DNA of 5,531 nt from the NCBI GenBank assembly GCA_018694455.1, contig JABHNP010000208.1, positions 1 through 5,531 of the forward strand, written 5' to 3'. Made by a program: the position numbers and the translations under genes. Positions within the stretch are counted from its first letter, which is position 1. Each line of letters starts with the position of its first letter. This DNA is from Planctomycetaceae bacterium. GTDB lineage: Bacteria; Planctomycetota; Planctomycetia; Pirellulales; UBA1268. Below, in pieces: positions 1-5,531 of this stretch. The notes beneath the pieces were generated by a model that was not told the origin of the DNA, did no database searches, and saw nothing but the letters and a program-made list of their open reading frames with translations.

Positions 1-264
1 CCTAATCAACCCTTCCGAGGTCCGCGTCGGCTTATTGACACCGGTGTCGGATTTCTCGGTGATCTGAATTACACCGTGACACGACGGCTGAACGATACAT
101 GGTGGTTACGCCTTGGCTACAATATGATTTGGCTTTCTGGTGTGGCACTTGCGCCAGACCAATGGGATTTCACGAATAATCCTACAACAAGTGGCACAAC
201 ACTTGTTGGAGGTGGCGGGGTCTTCCTTCATGGTGCGAACCTCGGTCTCGAGTCTCGCTGGTAA
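1..264 (+). CDS. BBP7-like outer-membrane beta-barrel protein, C-terminal fragment (partial)
   Basis: The frame is open from base 1 to the TAA at 262-264, giving 87 residues. The real start lies outside the window; a GTG at 76 is only an internal codon. The visible part has the pattern of a porin-like barrel end: alternating polar and hydrophobic strands (LRLGYNMIWLSGVALAPDQ, then GGVFLHGANLGLESRW) and a C-terminal aromatic Trp, as in outer-membrane proteins inserted by the BAM machinery. The 'YNMIWLSGVALAPDQ' and 'FLHGANLGLE.RW' segments match what I remember of the planctomycete BBP7 (putative beta-barrel porin-7) family. The family is thought to sit in the planctomycete outer membrane, and its transported substrate is not known. 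The gene converges on the minus-strand hydrolase, with 36 bp between the stop codons. The family call is by recall of motif, not by search. Confidence 0.8.
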   Translation, partial: PNQPFRGPRRLIDTGVGFLGDLNYTVTRRLNDTWWLRLGYNMIWLSGVALAPDQWDFTNNPTTSGTTLVGGGGVFLHGANLGLESRW

Positions 265-269
265 AATCC

Positions 270-294
270 TGCTCTTAGTAAAAGCTTGCTCTTA
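270..294. repeat. Short direct repeat TGCTCTTA in the convergent gap
   Basis: TGCTCTTA occurs at 270-277 and again at 287-294, 17 bp apart, with an AAGCTT palindrome (282-287) between them. This fills most of the 36-bp gap between the two converging stop codons. I could not fold it into a hairpin with a T-run, so it is not called a terminator. It may be chance. Confidence 0.4.
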
Positions 295-300
295 ACAGTC

Positions 301-1665
301 TCACCGCTGAGATGTCATTCGGGTTGGTTTTGATTCAAGGCCAACCGTATTCACCGCAATGATCTGATACCCCGAAAGTGGTGCACCTTTTGGAATCACG
401 TATTCCATTTTTACAAGTGGCTGCGTCGGTGTATCGCTGTACAACAGATTTTGAAAAAGTGGTCGACCAAATTTGTTTTCTGATTTTTCCGCGACACGTG
501 CGAATCGTTTTCCGACACACTTTACGATGAAGTGTGAGACACCACTTTCGAGATCAGCCTCACACGACCAGACGATTCGGTTTCCTTTTCGAAACACGTT
601 TGTTGGAGATGGTGGTGGTGTGGTATCAGCAACGGCTGTGTCTTTCACATACTGCATCCATTTTTTGGCAATGGTTTCGTTCGGTAGCCAGGCAAGAGTT
701 CCTGGATCTGCTGCGTCGTGAGCAGGCCACGCTTTGAAACCAGCAATCTCTGCCAGCCATGCATCTGAACGTGGCATGGCTTTAAGCGGCGTTCCATTTT
801 CTTTGGGAAGTCGTGCACGAAGGCAGGCATCGAGCCATGGAATGGCCATGTAGCGCTGATTGCCGCACTCATGACTTGTGAGGGGATCAACCGCAACACC
901 GAGTAATCCATCTCGTTTCCGAACGGCCTCGACGAAGGCAAGGTTCGCTGGCCACGTGCCTTTGAATTTTCCTGTGGTGACCGTGACTCCTTCTTGTGTT
1001 CCAGGATTACACATCATTGGTACTAATAGTGCCGTTGCTGGCAGATCGTGTGGTTTGATCTGTGGTCGCTTAGGATTTTCTTCCAGAAGTGGAACACCAG
1101 AACGCAACCACGAAGCAATTGTTCGTTCAGGAAACAGAAGGGTCATACCACCAGCCCAATGGCCACCACCACTGTGGCCCCAGAGTGCCCATGGCAACTG
1201 ACCGAGTTCCGGATGGCCAGCAAGAGTACCCAGATCCTCGAGCCCTCGCTGAAAAGCTTTTGCCGACCCATTTCGAGGATCACACCACATCTGGCAATCC
1301 GCTTTTTGTGGCTGTTCATAAGCCGGTGCAAAAAGAGCACAGTCATGTGCCCGTGCCAAGGCCTGCCAGTGAAGGTCATAGGCTCCGGAAAGACCAGAGG
1401 AACATGACCCTTCACCACACCCATGCTGATGGACAATGATCCCTCGTAGCGTTTTCACCTTGGGTGGAATCCAGATGGTGTAGTTGACTGGAAAGATCAA
1501 CTCGCCTGGCTCTATCGATGCCTCATACCGAACACGGAAATAGGGCGGTTCAGCTGGTGGATAGACATCAAACGGTGGCTGCTGCGCCCACACAGTTATC
1601 TGTGGTAGCGCCAGAGCAAACCAGATCCAACACAATCGTTGTGTACATAATTGACTTTTTATCAT
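301..1665 (-). CDS. Secreted alpha/beta hydrolase with C-terminal fibronectin-III-like domain
   Basis: 454 residues from the ATG at 1665. A GTG one codon upstream (1668) is also in frame, but the purine stretch AAGAAGAG (1670-1677) is better spaced for the ATG. Residues 1-27 form a Sec signal peptide (basic start, hydrophobic WIWFALAL, cleavage near VWA|QQ). Residues about 70-290 look like an alpha/beta hydrolase: an HG-type oxyanion segment at 79-86 (HQHGCGEG), the nucleophile elbow GHSGG at 163-167 with Ser165, and a likely catalytic His265 in TSHECG. The acid residue is not obvious. Residues about 348-451 look like a fibronectin-III sandwich, beginning TTPPPSPTNV and ending YQIIAVNTVGLESKPT. 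The mature part holds ten cysteines (83, 88, 109, 124, 128, 219, 267, 281, 368, 383), as expected if disulfides form outside the cytoplasm. The substrate is unknown; an esterase or PHB-depolymerase-like role is possible. It is the last gene of the minus-strand cluster, 82 bp after the SOUL gene. Confidence 0.8.
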   Translation of the reverse strand: MIKSQLCTQRLCWIWFALALPQITVWAQQPPFDVYPPAEPPYFRVRYEASIEPGELIFPVNYTIWIPPKVKTLRGIIVHQHGCGEGSCSSGLSGAYDLHWQALARAHDCALFAPAYEQPQKADCQMWCDPRNGSAKAFQRGLEDLGTLAGHPELGQLPWALWGHSGGGHWAGGMTLLFPERTIASWLRSGVPLLEENPKRPQIKPHDLPATALLVPMMCNPGTQEGVTVTTGKFKGTWPANLAFVEAVRKRDGLLGVAVDPLTSHECGNQRYMAIPWLDACLRARLPKENGTPLKAMPRSDAWLAEIAGFKAWPAHDAADPGTLAWLPNETIAKKWMQYVKDTAVADTTPPPSPTNVFRKGNRIVWSCEADLESGVSHFIVKCVGKRFARVAEKSENKFGRPLFQNLLYSDTPTQPLVKMEYVIPKGAPLSGYQIIAVNTVGLESKPTRMTSQR

Positions 1666-1674
1666 CACGCTCTT

Positions 1675-1692
1675 CTTAGGCTTTGGTCTACT
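1675..1692 (-). repeat. Imperfect direct repeat flanking the 15-bp array (outer copy)
   Basis: Plus-strand CTTAGGCTTTGGTCTACT at 1675-1692 matches CTTAGCTTGGTCTACT at 1751-1766, apart from a one-base insertion at each of two places. The 1751-1766 copy is the end of the SOUL coding region (the codons for V-D-Q-A-K), so the outer copy looks like a degraded duplicate of the gene's 3' end. The two copies bracket the 15-bp tandem array. Confidence 0.7.
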
Positions 1693-1695
1693 AGA

Positions 1696-1755
1696 TTTTT
1701 GTTTACTGAGTTTTTGTTTACTGGGTTTTTGTTTACTGGGTTTTTGTTTACTTAG
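1696..1755 (-). repeat. Tandem repeat, four 15-bp units, each carrying an in-frame stop codon
   Basis: Four contiguous units run at 1696-1710, 1711-1725, 1726-1740 and 1741-1755. The plus-strand consensus is TTTTTGTTTACTGGG; the two middle units are identical and the outer two differ at one and three positions. On the coding (minus) strand the unit reads CAGTAAACAAAAACC when phased to the codons. Because 15 is a multiple of three, the SOUL stop TAA at 1750-1748 is repeated in the same frame at 1735-1733, 1720-1718 and 1705-1703. These are followed by TAG at 1693-1691, TAG at 1690-1688 and TAA at 1678-1676. The array fills most of the gap between the SOUL and hydrolase genes and would give an A-rich, weakly structured mRNA ahead of the hydrolase start. 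Confidence 0.9.
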
Positions 1756-2407
1756 CTTGGTCTACTGCAACAACAGGAATTTGCACCTCAGAGAACTTCA
1801 TAAAGCTCGGCACCATCGGGCTGTTGTAACCGAGTGTGCGTGGGCTCCCGGCGACTTTCCATTCAGGATGATCTGCAAGCCATGCATTGAGCTTTTCGTA
1901 ACCCCGCAGAAATGTCTTTTTACCGTAGCCTCCACGAAGACCAATCGAAATGACTTTTTCTGTAGGAATATCTTCTACAACGACACTTGCATCCTCTGAA
2001 TCAGCACCGGCACTACCGAGTTGATTGGATCCGTAGAGAAATGCCATGGCGTTTGGATCACCATCAAGTGTGCCATCAGGATCGGCAGCAGCTTTTGGTG
2101 TCCATGACATTTCGACGGGGGCTGTCATTTTGATGTCATTTCGCTTGATGTGATTGAACAACTTCCAAAACATGCCGTCGGTACCAGAGTCTGACTGCAC
2201 ACGTGCCAGTCGATGCTGGGGATATGTTTTGACAATCACTTCATCGACTGGTCCTGCCGCTGGAAATCCTTCCGGAAGATTCGCCTCAGATACAAACCAT
2301 GGTTTGCTTTGAGATGACGGAGAATCAGGTTCGGCAGCATGCATGGTGATCGCTATCAAATTAAAGGAAACACAGAGAACCCATAGACAGGATTTCGATT
2401 GATTCAT
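1748..2407 (-). CDS. Secreted SOUL-family heme-binding-like protein
   Basis: 219 residues. Residues 1-24 form a signal peptide (hydrophobic LWVLCVSFNLIAI, likely cleavage MHA|AEP), so the protein should act in the periplasm or outside. The rest matches the SOUL/heme-binding-protein family (p22HBP type, usually about 190-220 residues): TYPQHRLARV at 61-70, the hallmark FWKLFNHIKRNDIKMTAPVE at 80-99, LRGGYG at 157-162, a helical segment to about 183 (YEKLNAWLADHPEW), and the closing YNSPMVPSFMKFSEVQIPV at 194-212. SOUL proteins in animals and plants bind heme or tetrapyrroles; bacterial members are mostly uncharacterised, so heme binding here is inferred. An insert of about 20 residues at 103-122, rich in Asp, Ala and Gly, interrupts the usual MTAPV strand pair. 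The AAGGAAG ribosome site (2418-2412) sits in the 11-bp gap after the phosphatase stop, which points to operon expression and possible translational coupling. The stop lies in the first unit of a tandem repeat. Confidence 0.88.
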   Translation of the reverse strand: MNQSKSCLWVLCVSFNLIAITMHAAEPDSPSSQSKPWFVSEANLPEGFPAAGPVDEVIVKTYPQHRLARVQSDSGTDGMFWKLFNHIKRNDIKMTAPVEMSWTPKAAADPDGTLDGDPNAMAFLYGSNQLGSAGADSEDASVVVEDIPTEKVISIGLRGGYGKKTFLRGYEKLNAWLADHPEWKVAGSPRTLGYNSPMVPSFMKFSEVQIPVVAVDQAK

Positions 2408-2411
2408 ATTT

Positions 2412-2418
2412 CTTCCTT
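2412..2418 (-). promoter_or_regulatory. Ribosome binding site of the SOUL gene in the phosphatase-SOUL gap
   Basis: On the minus strand AAGGAAG follows directly after the phosphatase TGA (2421-2419), with the AGGA core 6 nt from the ATG at 2407. Ribosomes finishing the phosphatase would stop on top of this site, so the two genes are probably translationally coupled. Confidence 0.7.
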
Positions 2419-4179
2419 TCAGTCTTCAGGTGGACCTTCCAAGGGTACTGTAACAGGCCATCCTGGAAACTGCTTCGGTGCACCATCAGCCCCTTGCGTT
2501 GTGAAGCGAGGAAAACACTGAAAGACAATTTTCTGTTTATCAAATTCAAAAAGGGTGATGCCGTAGCCGTCAGCCCGTTTCGTTTCATCGGTTCTGTCTT
2601 CCGGATTTGCATATGCCGCCATCGTGATTTTATTCCCGAGACCATCTTCGTAGTCTCCGGTCCATGGCAGTGGACTCCCTGAAATTGGATGTGGGCCGGC
2701 CTGCTCGTCTTCAGGATGCCACCAGCGTCCATAGATTGTGTTGACCAGAGCAGGTGAGGTGAATGACCACGGACCATCACGAAACTCATCAATACCATGT
2801 TGGACAACAACAGCGAGATGCTGATCACCACAGAGATGAATGGCGTTGGCCTCTTTCAGAAGACGTAAGGCTTTGTTACGACCTGTCTGTGGCCACCCAT
2901 TACAGTCCAGGTCAGCAAGCAGGCGGTTATCCGGACTGCCATGAAGATGAACGGCACCACAAAACGCTGTCTGAGAGAGCGCTGCTTTTGAGCGAACACC
3001 CTTCCAGTCATGGGCCCACGACTTCAGGAAATCAAGTTGTCTTTGGCCCAAAAGCTTTAGTCCAGGAACATCGATTGCAGATCGATCATAGGCTGGGTCG
3101 TTAATATGATCAGCACGCGGGCCCATTTTTGGAATGGTTCCGTTCGGTCCGGTTTTGAATTTCCGATCTTCCAAAATTGCGAAGTCGACCCCACCGACAA
3201 TGAGTCGAGTGAAGTACACGCCGATATCACCTTTTACTGGTGCTGGATCAACAGGGTCCGGAAGATGGGACGTCTGTTGCCGCTGCACCATGTTGACGTA
3301 GGACGTGGGATAGAAGTAGCCGCCAGTATCGCCCGCTGACGTACTCGCTTTACCACCCCCGGCGCCCCAGAGGTTCCCTTGGCCAACGTCATGATCATCA
3401 GGGATGGTAACTGCAGGTCGATCACGAATGATGTCACGAAACTGAAGACCAAATTCAAGCCAACCAATCGTGTGTTCGGTATGGCGATAGGTTTGATCAC
3501 CCGCGAAAAACAGAAGATCTGGATCGGCTTTCTTGAGGCCATTGATTAAAGCTTCTCGCTGGCCTGGAGTCCGTGACGAATTGCAGGACATCACAGCAAC
3601 ACTGATTTCATTTTTGTTGGCAGGGTCGGGACGAATCATCCCGGTAAACTCGGCTCGCTCTCCATGCCGAACACGATAGGGCACGGACTTGGTTGCGTCC
3701 CACTTGGGAACACGGAACGAAGCATCCCAGCCTGGATAATTGACTGTTGCCTTACCAATTTCTGTCCAGCCGGTTCCACGATCGACTTCAAGTCGAACCT
3801 GGTTTGATTCACCTGGCTTGAGTGGAAAGAGTTGCGCTGAAAGTTTAAATATGGCGGCAGTTGGTTTTCCTGGAGGGACTGTCACTGTGTAGATCGCAAA
3901 TGCAATGACTTCATCGCGGGGTACATCGATCTGAAATGGAACGGGTGGACGTCGACGCTTCTTTTTTCCCCCAGTAGGTGGCTGTGTTGCCACCGCACGT
4001 TGTGCAGAAGGTTTTGTCCACCACTGGCCAGTTGCCCACCCATCAAGTGATGGAAACTTGTCGCCGAATGGGGTCGGATCAAGATGCTGGGGCACAACGG
4101 TGTCATCTCCGCGACAGAACGAACCAGAGCAGATGATTCCAAGTAGGAGCAGAACAACAATTCTCATAGTGGAAAACAT
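2419..4179 (-). CDS. Secreted PhoD-like metallophosphatase (alkaline phosphatase D family)
   Basis: 586 residues from the ATG at 4179. This start is preferred over an in-frame ATG at 4275 because GAAGGA (4193-4188) lies 8 nt upstream and the protein then opens directly into a signal peptide (MFSTMRIVVLLLLG, cleavage probably just before Asp25-Asp26). Residues 72-79 are a basic patch (KKKRRRPP). Residues about 80-185 form a beta-rich N-terminal region. The metallophosphatase core starts at about 193 (ISVAVMSCN) and shows the metal-ligand blocks FAGDQTYRH (225-233, Asp228), IPDDHDVGQG (259-268, DDHD 261-264) and HLCGDQHLAV (448-457, His454), plus AALSQTAFCG (399-408) and ILEDRKF (335-341). PhoD enzymes hydrolyse phosphate mono- or diesters outside the cytoplasm with a bound metal centre. 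Whether this one favours monoesters, nucleic acids or teichoic-acid-like polymers cannot be told. It heads the minus-strand cluster and is divergent from the sulfatase, which fits a nutrient-scavenging locus. Confidence 0.87.
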   Translation of the reverse strand: MFSTMRIVVLLLLGIICSGSFCRGDDTVVPQHLDPTPFGDKFPSLDGWATGQWWTKPSAQRAVATQPPTGGKKKRRRPPVPFQIDVPRDEVIAFAIYTVTVPPGKPTAAIFKLSAQLFPLKPGESNQVRLEVDRGTGWTEIGKATVNYPGWDASFRVPKWDATKSVPYRVRHGERAEFTGMIRPDPANKNEISVAVMSCNSSRTPGQREALINGLKKADPDLLFFAGDQTYRHTEHTIGWLEFGLQFRDIIRDRPAVTIPDDHDVGQGNLWGAGGGKASTSAGDTGGYFYPTSYVNMVQRQQTSHLPDPVDPAPVKGDIGVYFTRLIVGGVDFAILEDRKFKTGPNGTIPKMGPRADHINDPAYDRSAIDVPGLKLLGQRQLDFLKSWAHDWKGVRSKAALSQTAFCGAVHLHGSPDNRLLADLDCNGWPQTGRNKALRLLKEANAIHLCGDQHLAVVVQHGIDEFRDGPWSFTSPALVNTIYGRWWHPEDEQAGPHPISGSPLPWTGDYEDGLGNKITMAAYANPEDRTDETKRADGYGITLFEFDKQKIVFQCFPRFTTQGADGAPKQFPGWPVTVPLEGPPED

Positions 4180-4187
4180 GGTCAGGG

Positions 4188-4193
4188 TCCTTC
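4188..4193 (-). promoter_or_regulatory. Ribosome binding site that sets the phosphatase start at 4179
   Basis: GAAGGA on the minus strand is separated by 8 nt from the ATG at 4179-4177. No comparable site precedes the upstream ATG at 4275 or the downstream ATG at 4167, so it decides the start. Confidence 0.65.
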
Positions 4194-4204
4194 TTTTCAA
4201 TGAT

Positions 4205-4232
4205 GTAATAGATCGAAATTGCGAACATCCAA
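4205..4232 (-). promoter_or_regulatory. Possible sigma-70-like promoter for the phosphatase cluster
   Basis: On the minus strand TTGGAT (4232-4227), a 16-bp spacer and TATTAC (4210-4205) resemble -35 and -10 boxes. Transcription would begin near 4198, leaving a leader of only about 20 nt with the GAAGGA ribosome site in it. The match is moderate and such boxes occur by chance. If it is real, the upstream ATG at 4275 could not be the start on this transcript. Confidence 0.25.
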
Positions 4233-4360
4233 GCAGCCATTGGGTGGTTCTGCTCCGCATGAGGTGCAATGACATTTCATTTCGTTATAAAGGTTGGGTG
4301 CGAACGAATGCTTACAGAAAGTTGTTTAGCAGTTTTTCTTATGGGGTGTTTTCTTAAATA

Positions 4361-5531
4361 ATGAATTACGTAATGAAGCATTTTACAGAGTATCTCAAAA
4401 GTCATACACGCTTTGCATTGCTATGTGTCACAAGTTTTCTTCTGTGGAATGGTTGTCTAGCAATCGTAGAGGCCAGTCAGCCGAATATTGTCCTGATTCT
4501 CTCAGATGACCAGCATTGGCGTGACTATGGATTTATGGGTCATGAACATCTCGAGACGCCGGCCCTTGATCGGCTTGCATCTGAGAGTCTTGTGTTTTCC
4601 CGTGGGTACGTACCCATCAGCCTGTGCTGTCCAAGTCTCGCATCATTGATTACGGGCCGTTATCCGCATGAGCATCTCATCACAGGAAATGATCCACCAG
4701 AACAAACGGGTGTGTCGAGACGAATACCGGCTGGTCGCAAATTGTTTGAGGCTGGCCGGGAGGAGATGACCAAAAGATTTTCGAAGTGGCCGACACTTCC
4801 AAAACTTCTTGGGGAGCACGGCTATCGAAGTCTCCAAACAGGCAAATGGTGGCAGGGGCATTTTTCACAAGGTGGTTTCGACGAGGGGATGACAAAGGGA
4901 TCACGTCATGGTGACCAAGGCCTGGCGATTGGAAGAAAAACCATGCAGCCGGTCTTCGACTTCATTGATCGTTGCAGTGATGCCGAACAACCGTTTTTCG
5001 TCTGGTATGCACCAATGCTGCCACACTCACCCCATGATCCAGAGAAGTCTTTTGTCGAGCACTATGAATCGAAAGCCGACAGTATTCACATTGCAAAGTA
5101 CTGGGGCAATGTTGAGCGGTTTGATACGACTGTGGGAAATCTGATCGATCACTTGGATGTCAAAGGCTTGTCAGAAAATACACTTGTTCTTTACGTATGT
5201 GACAACGGCTGGATTACGAATCCTGAGAATGGAAAGTATGCAGGAAAGTCAAAGCGATCTCCGTATGACGGTGGGCTTCGTACCCCCATCATGCTGCGAC
5301 AGCCTGGCAGGATATCACCGGGAACAAATGATTCACTTGCCAGTTCCCTCGATCTCGTGCCGACCGTACTGGCACGTTGTCAGATTCCAGTTCCAGAGGA
5401 TCTACCTGGGATCAATCTTCTTGATGAAGAAGCTGTTACAGCGAGAAAACAGCTTTTCGGTGCCTGCTACGTACACACACTCGCCGATATCGAAAAGCCG
5501 GGAAGAAATCTTCTGTGGAGATGGACAATCA
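4361..5531 (+). CDS. Secreted S1-family sulfatase with atypical active-site motif (partial, 3' end missing)
   Basis: 390 codons are visible before the window ends with the frame still open. The ATG at 4361 is the first after an in-frame TAA (4355-4357); an ATG at 4373 is an alternative, and neither has a good ribosome site. Residues 1-38 form a long signal peptide (hydrophobic FALLCVTSFLLW, cleavage near VEA|SQ). The sulfatase fold begins PNIVLILSDDQ (41-51), where Asp49 and Asp50 are metal ligands. The modification site is LCCPSLASLITGRYP (88-102), with Cys89 as the expected formylglycine. TGKWWQGHF (160-168), APMLPHSPH (217-225), VCDNGW (279-284, Asp281 and Asn282 as metal ligands) and KSKRSPYDGGLRTPIM (296-311) follow in the usual order. 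Type I sulfatases cleave sulfate esters, in planctomycetes commonly from algal polysaccharides. Two positions depart from the standard motifs: Leu93 replaces Arg in CxPxR, and Trp164 replaces His in GKWH. Only the C-terminal subdomain is missing. Substrate unknown. Confidence 0.9.
   Translation, partial: MNYVMKHFTEYLKSHTRFALLCVTSFLLWNGCLAIVEASQPNIVLILSDDQHWRDYGFMGHEHLETPALDRLASESLVFSRGYVPISLCCPSLASLITGRYPHEHLITGNDPPEQTGVSRRIPAGRKLFEAGREEMTKRFSKWPTLPKLLGEHGYRSLQTGKWWQGHFSQGGFDEGMTKGSRHGDQGLAIGRKTMQPVFDFIDRCSDAEQPFFVWYAPMLPHSPHDPEKSFVEHYESKADSIHIAKYWGNVERFDTTVGNLIDHLDVKGLSENTLVLYVCDNGWITNPENGKYAGKSKRSPYDGGLRTPIMLRQPGRISPGTNDSLASSLDLVPTVLARCQIPVPEDLPGINLLDEEAVTARKQLFGACYVHTLADIEKPGRNLLWRWTI

Larger units (their letters stand above)
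4180..4360. other. Divergent intergenic region between phosphatase and sulfatase
   Basis: These 181 bp separate the two oppositely oriented genes and must hold the promoters for both. I see the phosphatase ribosome site and one candidate minus-strand promoter. I see no convincing plus-strand promoter, operator-like inverted repeat, Pho box or hairpin. A purine-poor stretch just before the sulfatase ATG means it has no clear Shine-Dalgarno site. Open frames cross the region on both strands but show no recognisable protein sequence. Confidence 0.6.

Noticed and set aside
76..264. A complete small gene starting at the GTG at 76
   Set aside because: The frame is open to the window start and the upstream residues continue the barrel-like pattern, so the GTG is internal to a longer gene.
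320..347. GGTTGG...CCAACC inverted repeat as a terminator for the convergent genes
   Set aside because: The stem is only 6 bp with a 13-nt loop, lies inside the hydrolase coding end, and has no T-run on either side.
645..1436. Several open frames of 97-119 codons on both strands inside the hydrolase gene
   Set aside because: They lie wholly inside the hydrolase gene, show no recognisable domain or ribosome site, and the hydrolase frame has clear motifs throughout.
1696..1755. Tandem repeat as a CRISPR array, iteron origin or DnaA boxes
   Set aside because: Units are directly adjacent with no spacers, and 15 bp is too short for CRISPR. The unit does not match a DnaA box and no replication gene is near. 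The GTAAACA core resembles the eukaryotic forkhead site, which is meaningless here.
2361..2831. 156-codon minus-strand frame overlapping the phosphatase and SOUL genes
   Set aside because: It is a shifted frame of two well-supported genes, with no domain pattern and a composition typical of an out-of-frame reading.
4312..4342. TTACAG and TCTTAT as a promoter for the sulfatase
   Set aside because: The spacer is 19 bp and both boxes are poor matches; similar pairs are easy to find in AT-rich gaps.
4058..4357. 99-codon plus-strand frame covering the divergent intergenic region
   Set aside because: More than a third is antisense to the phosphatase start and signal peptide, there is no ribosome site, and the translated sequence resembles no protein family I know.
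4643..4904. Two minus-strand frames of 72-74 codons inside the sulfatase
   Set aside because: They are antisense to conserved sulfatase motifs and have no features of their own.

Overview
The window looks like a chromosomal fragment of a planctomycete, probably a Pirellula/Rhodopirellula-type marine or freshwater lineage. The evidence is the C-terminus of a BBP7-type outer-membrane barrel protein, a family largely confined to Planctomycetota, together with a secreted S1 sulfatase and a run of secreted hydrolases, each with a Sec-type signal peptide. Base composition is moderate. The organism call comes from recognising protein families by eye; no search was run.

Layout: (1) 1-264, plus strand: the last 87 codons of a BBP7-like beta-barrel protein, cut by the window start. 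(2) 265-300: a 36-bp convergent gap with no convincing terminator. (3) 4179-301, minus strand: three genes in the order PhoD-like metallophosphatase (4179-2419), SOUL heme-binding-like protein (2407-1748) and alpha/beta hydrolase with a C-terminal fibronectin-III-like domain (1665-301). The first two are 11 bp apart and probably translationally coupled. The second and third are separated by 82 bp holding a 15-bp tandem repeat that also overlaps the end of the SOUL gene. (4) 4180-4360: a 181-bp divergent intergenic region. (5) 4361 to the window end, plus strand: a sulfatase cut by the window edge, with 390 codons visible.

All four enzymes or binding proteins carry N-terminal export signals, so the locus codes for cell-envelope or secreted functions. 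The phosphatase, hydrolase and sulfatase would remove phosphate, acyl and sulfate groups respectively, which fits scavenging of complex organic matter. That cooperation is inferred from neighbourhood only. I see no RNA gene, CRISPR array, transposon or defence system.

The least ordinary features are the tandem repeat that starts at the SOUL stop codon and re-writes an in-frame stop in every copy, the sulfatase active-site motif (Cys-Cys-Pro-Ser-Leu instead of Cys-x-Pro-x-Arg, plus a Trp where GKWH usually has His), and the choice of start codon for the phosphatase, which decides whether a twin-arginine lies in its leader. I found no clear evidence of a wholly new biological system.
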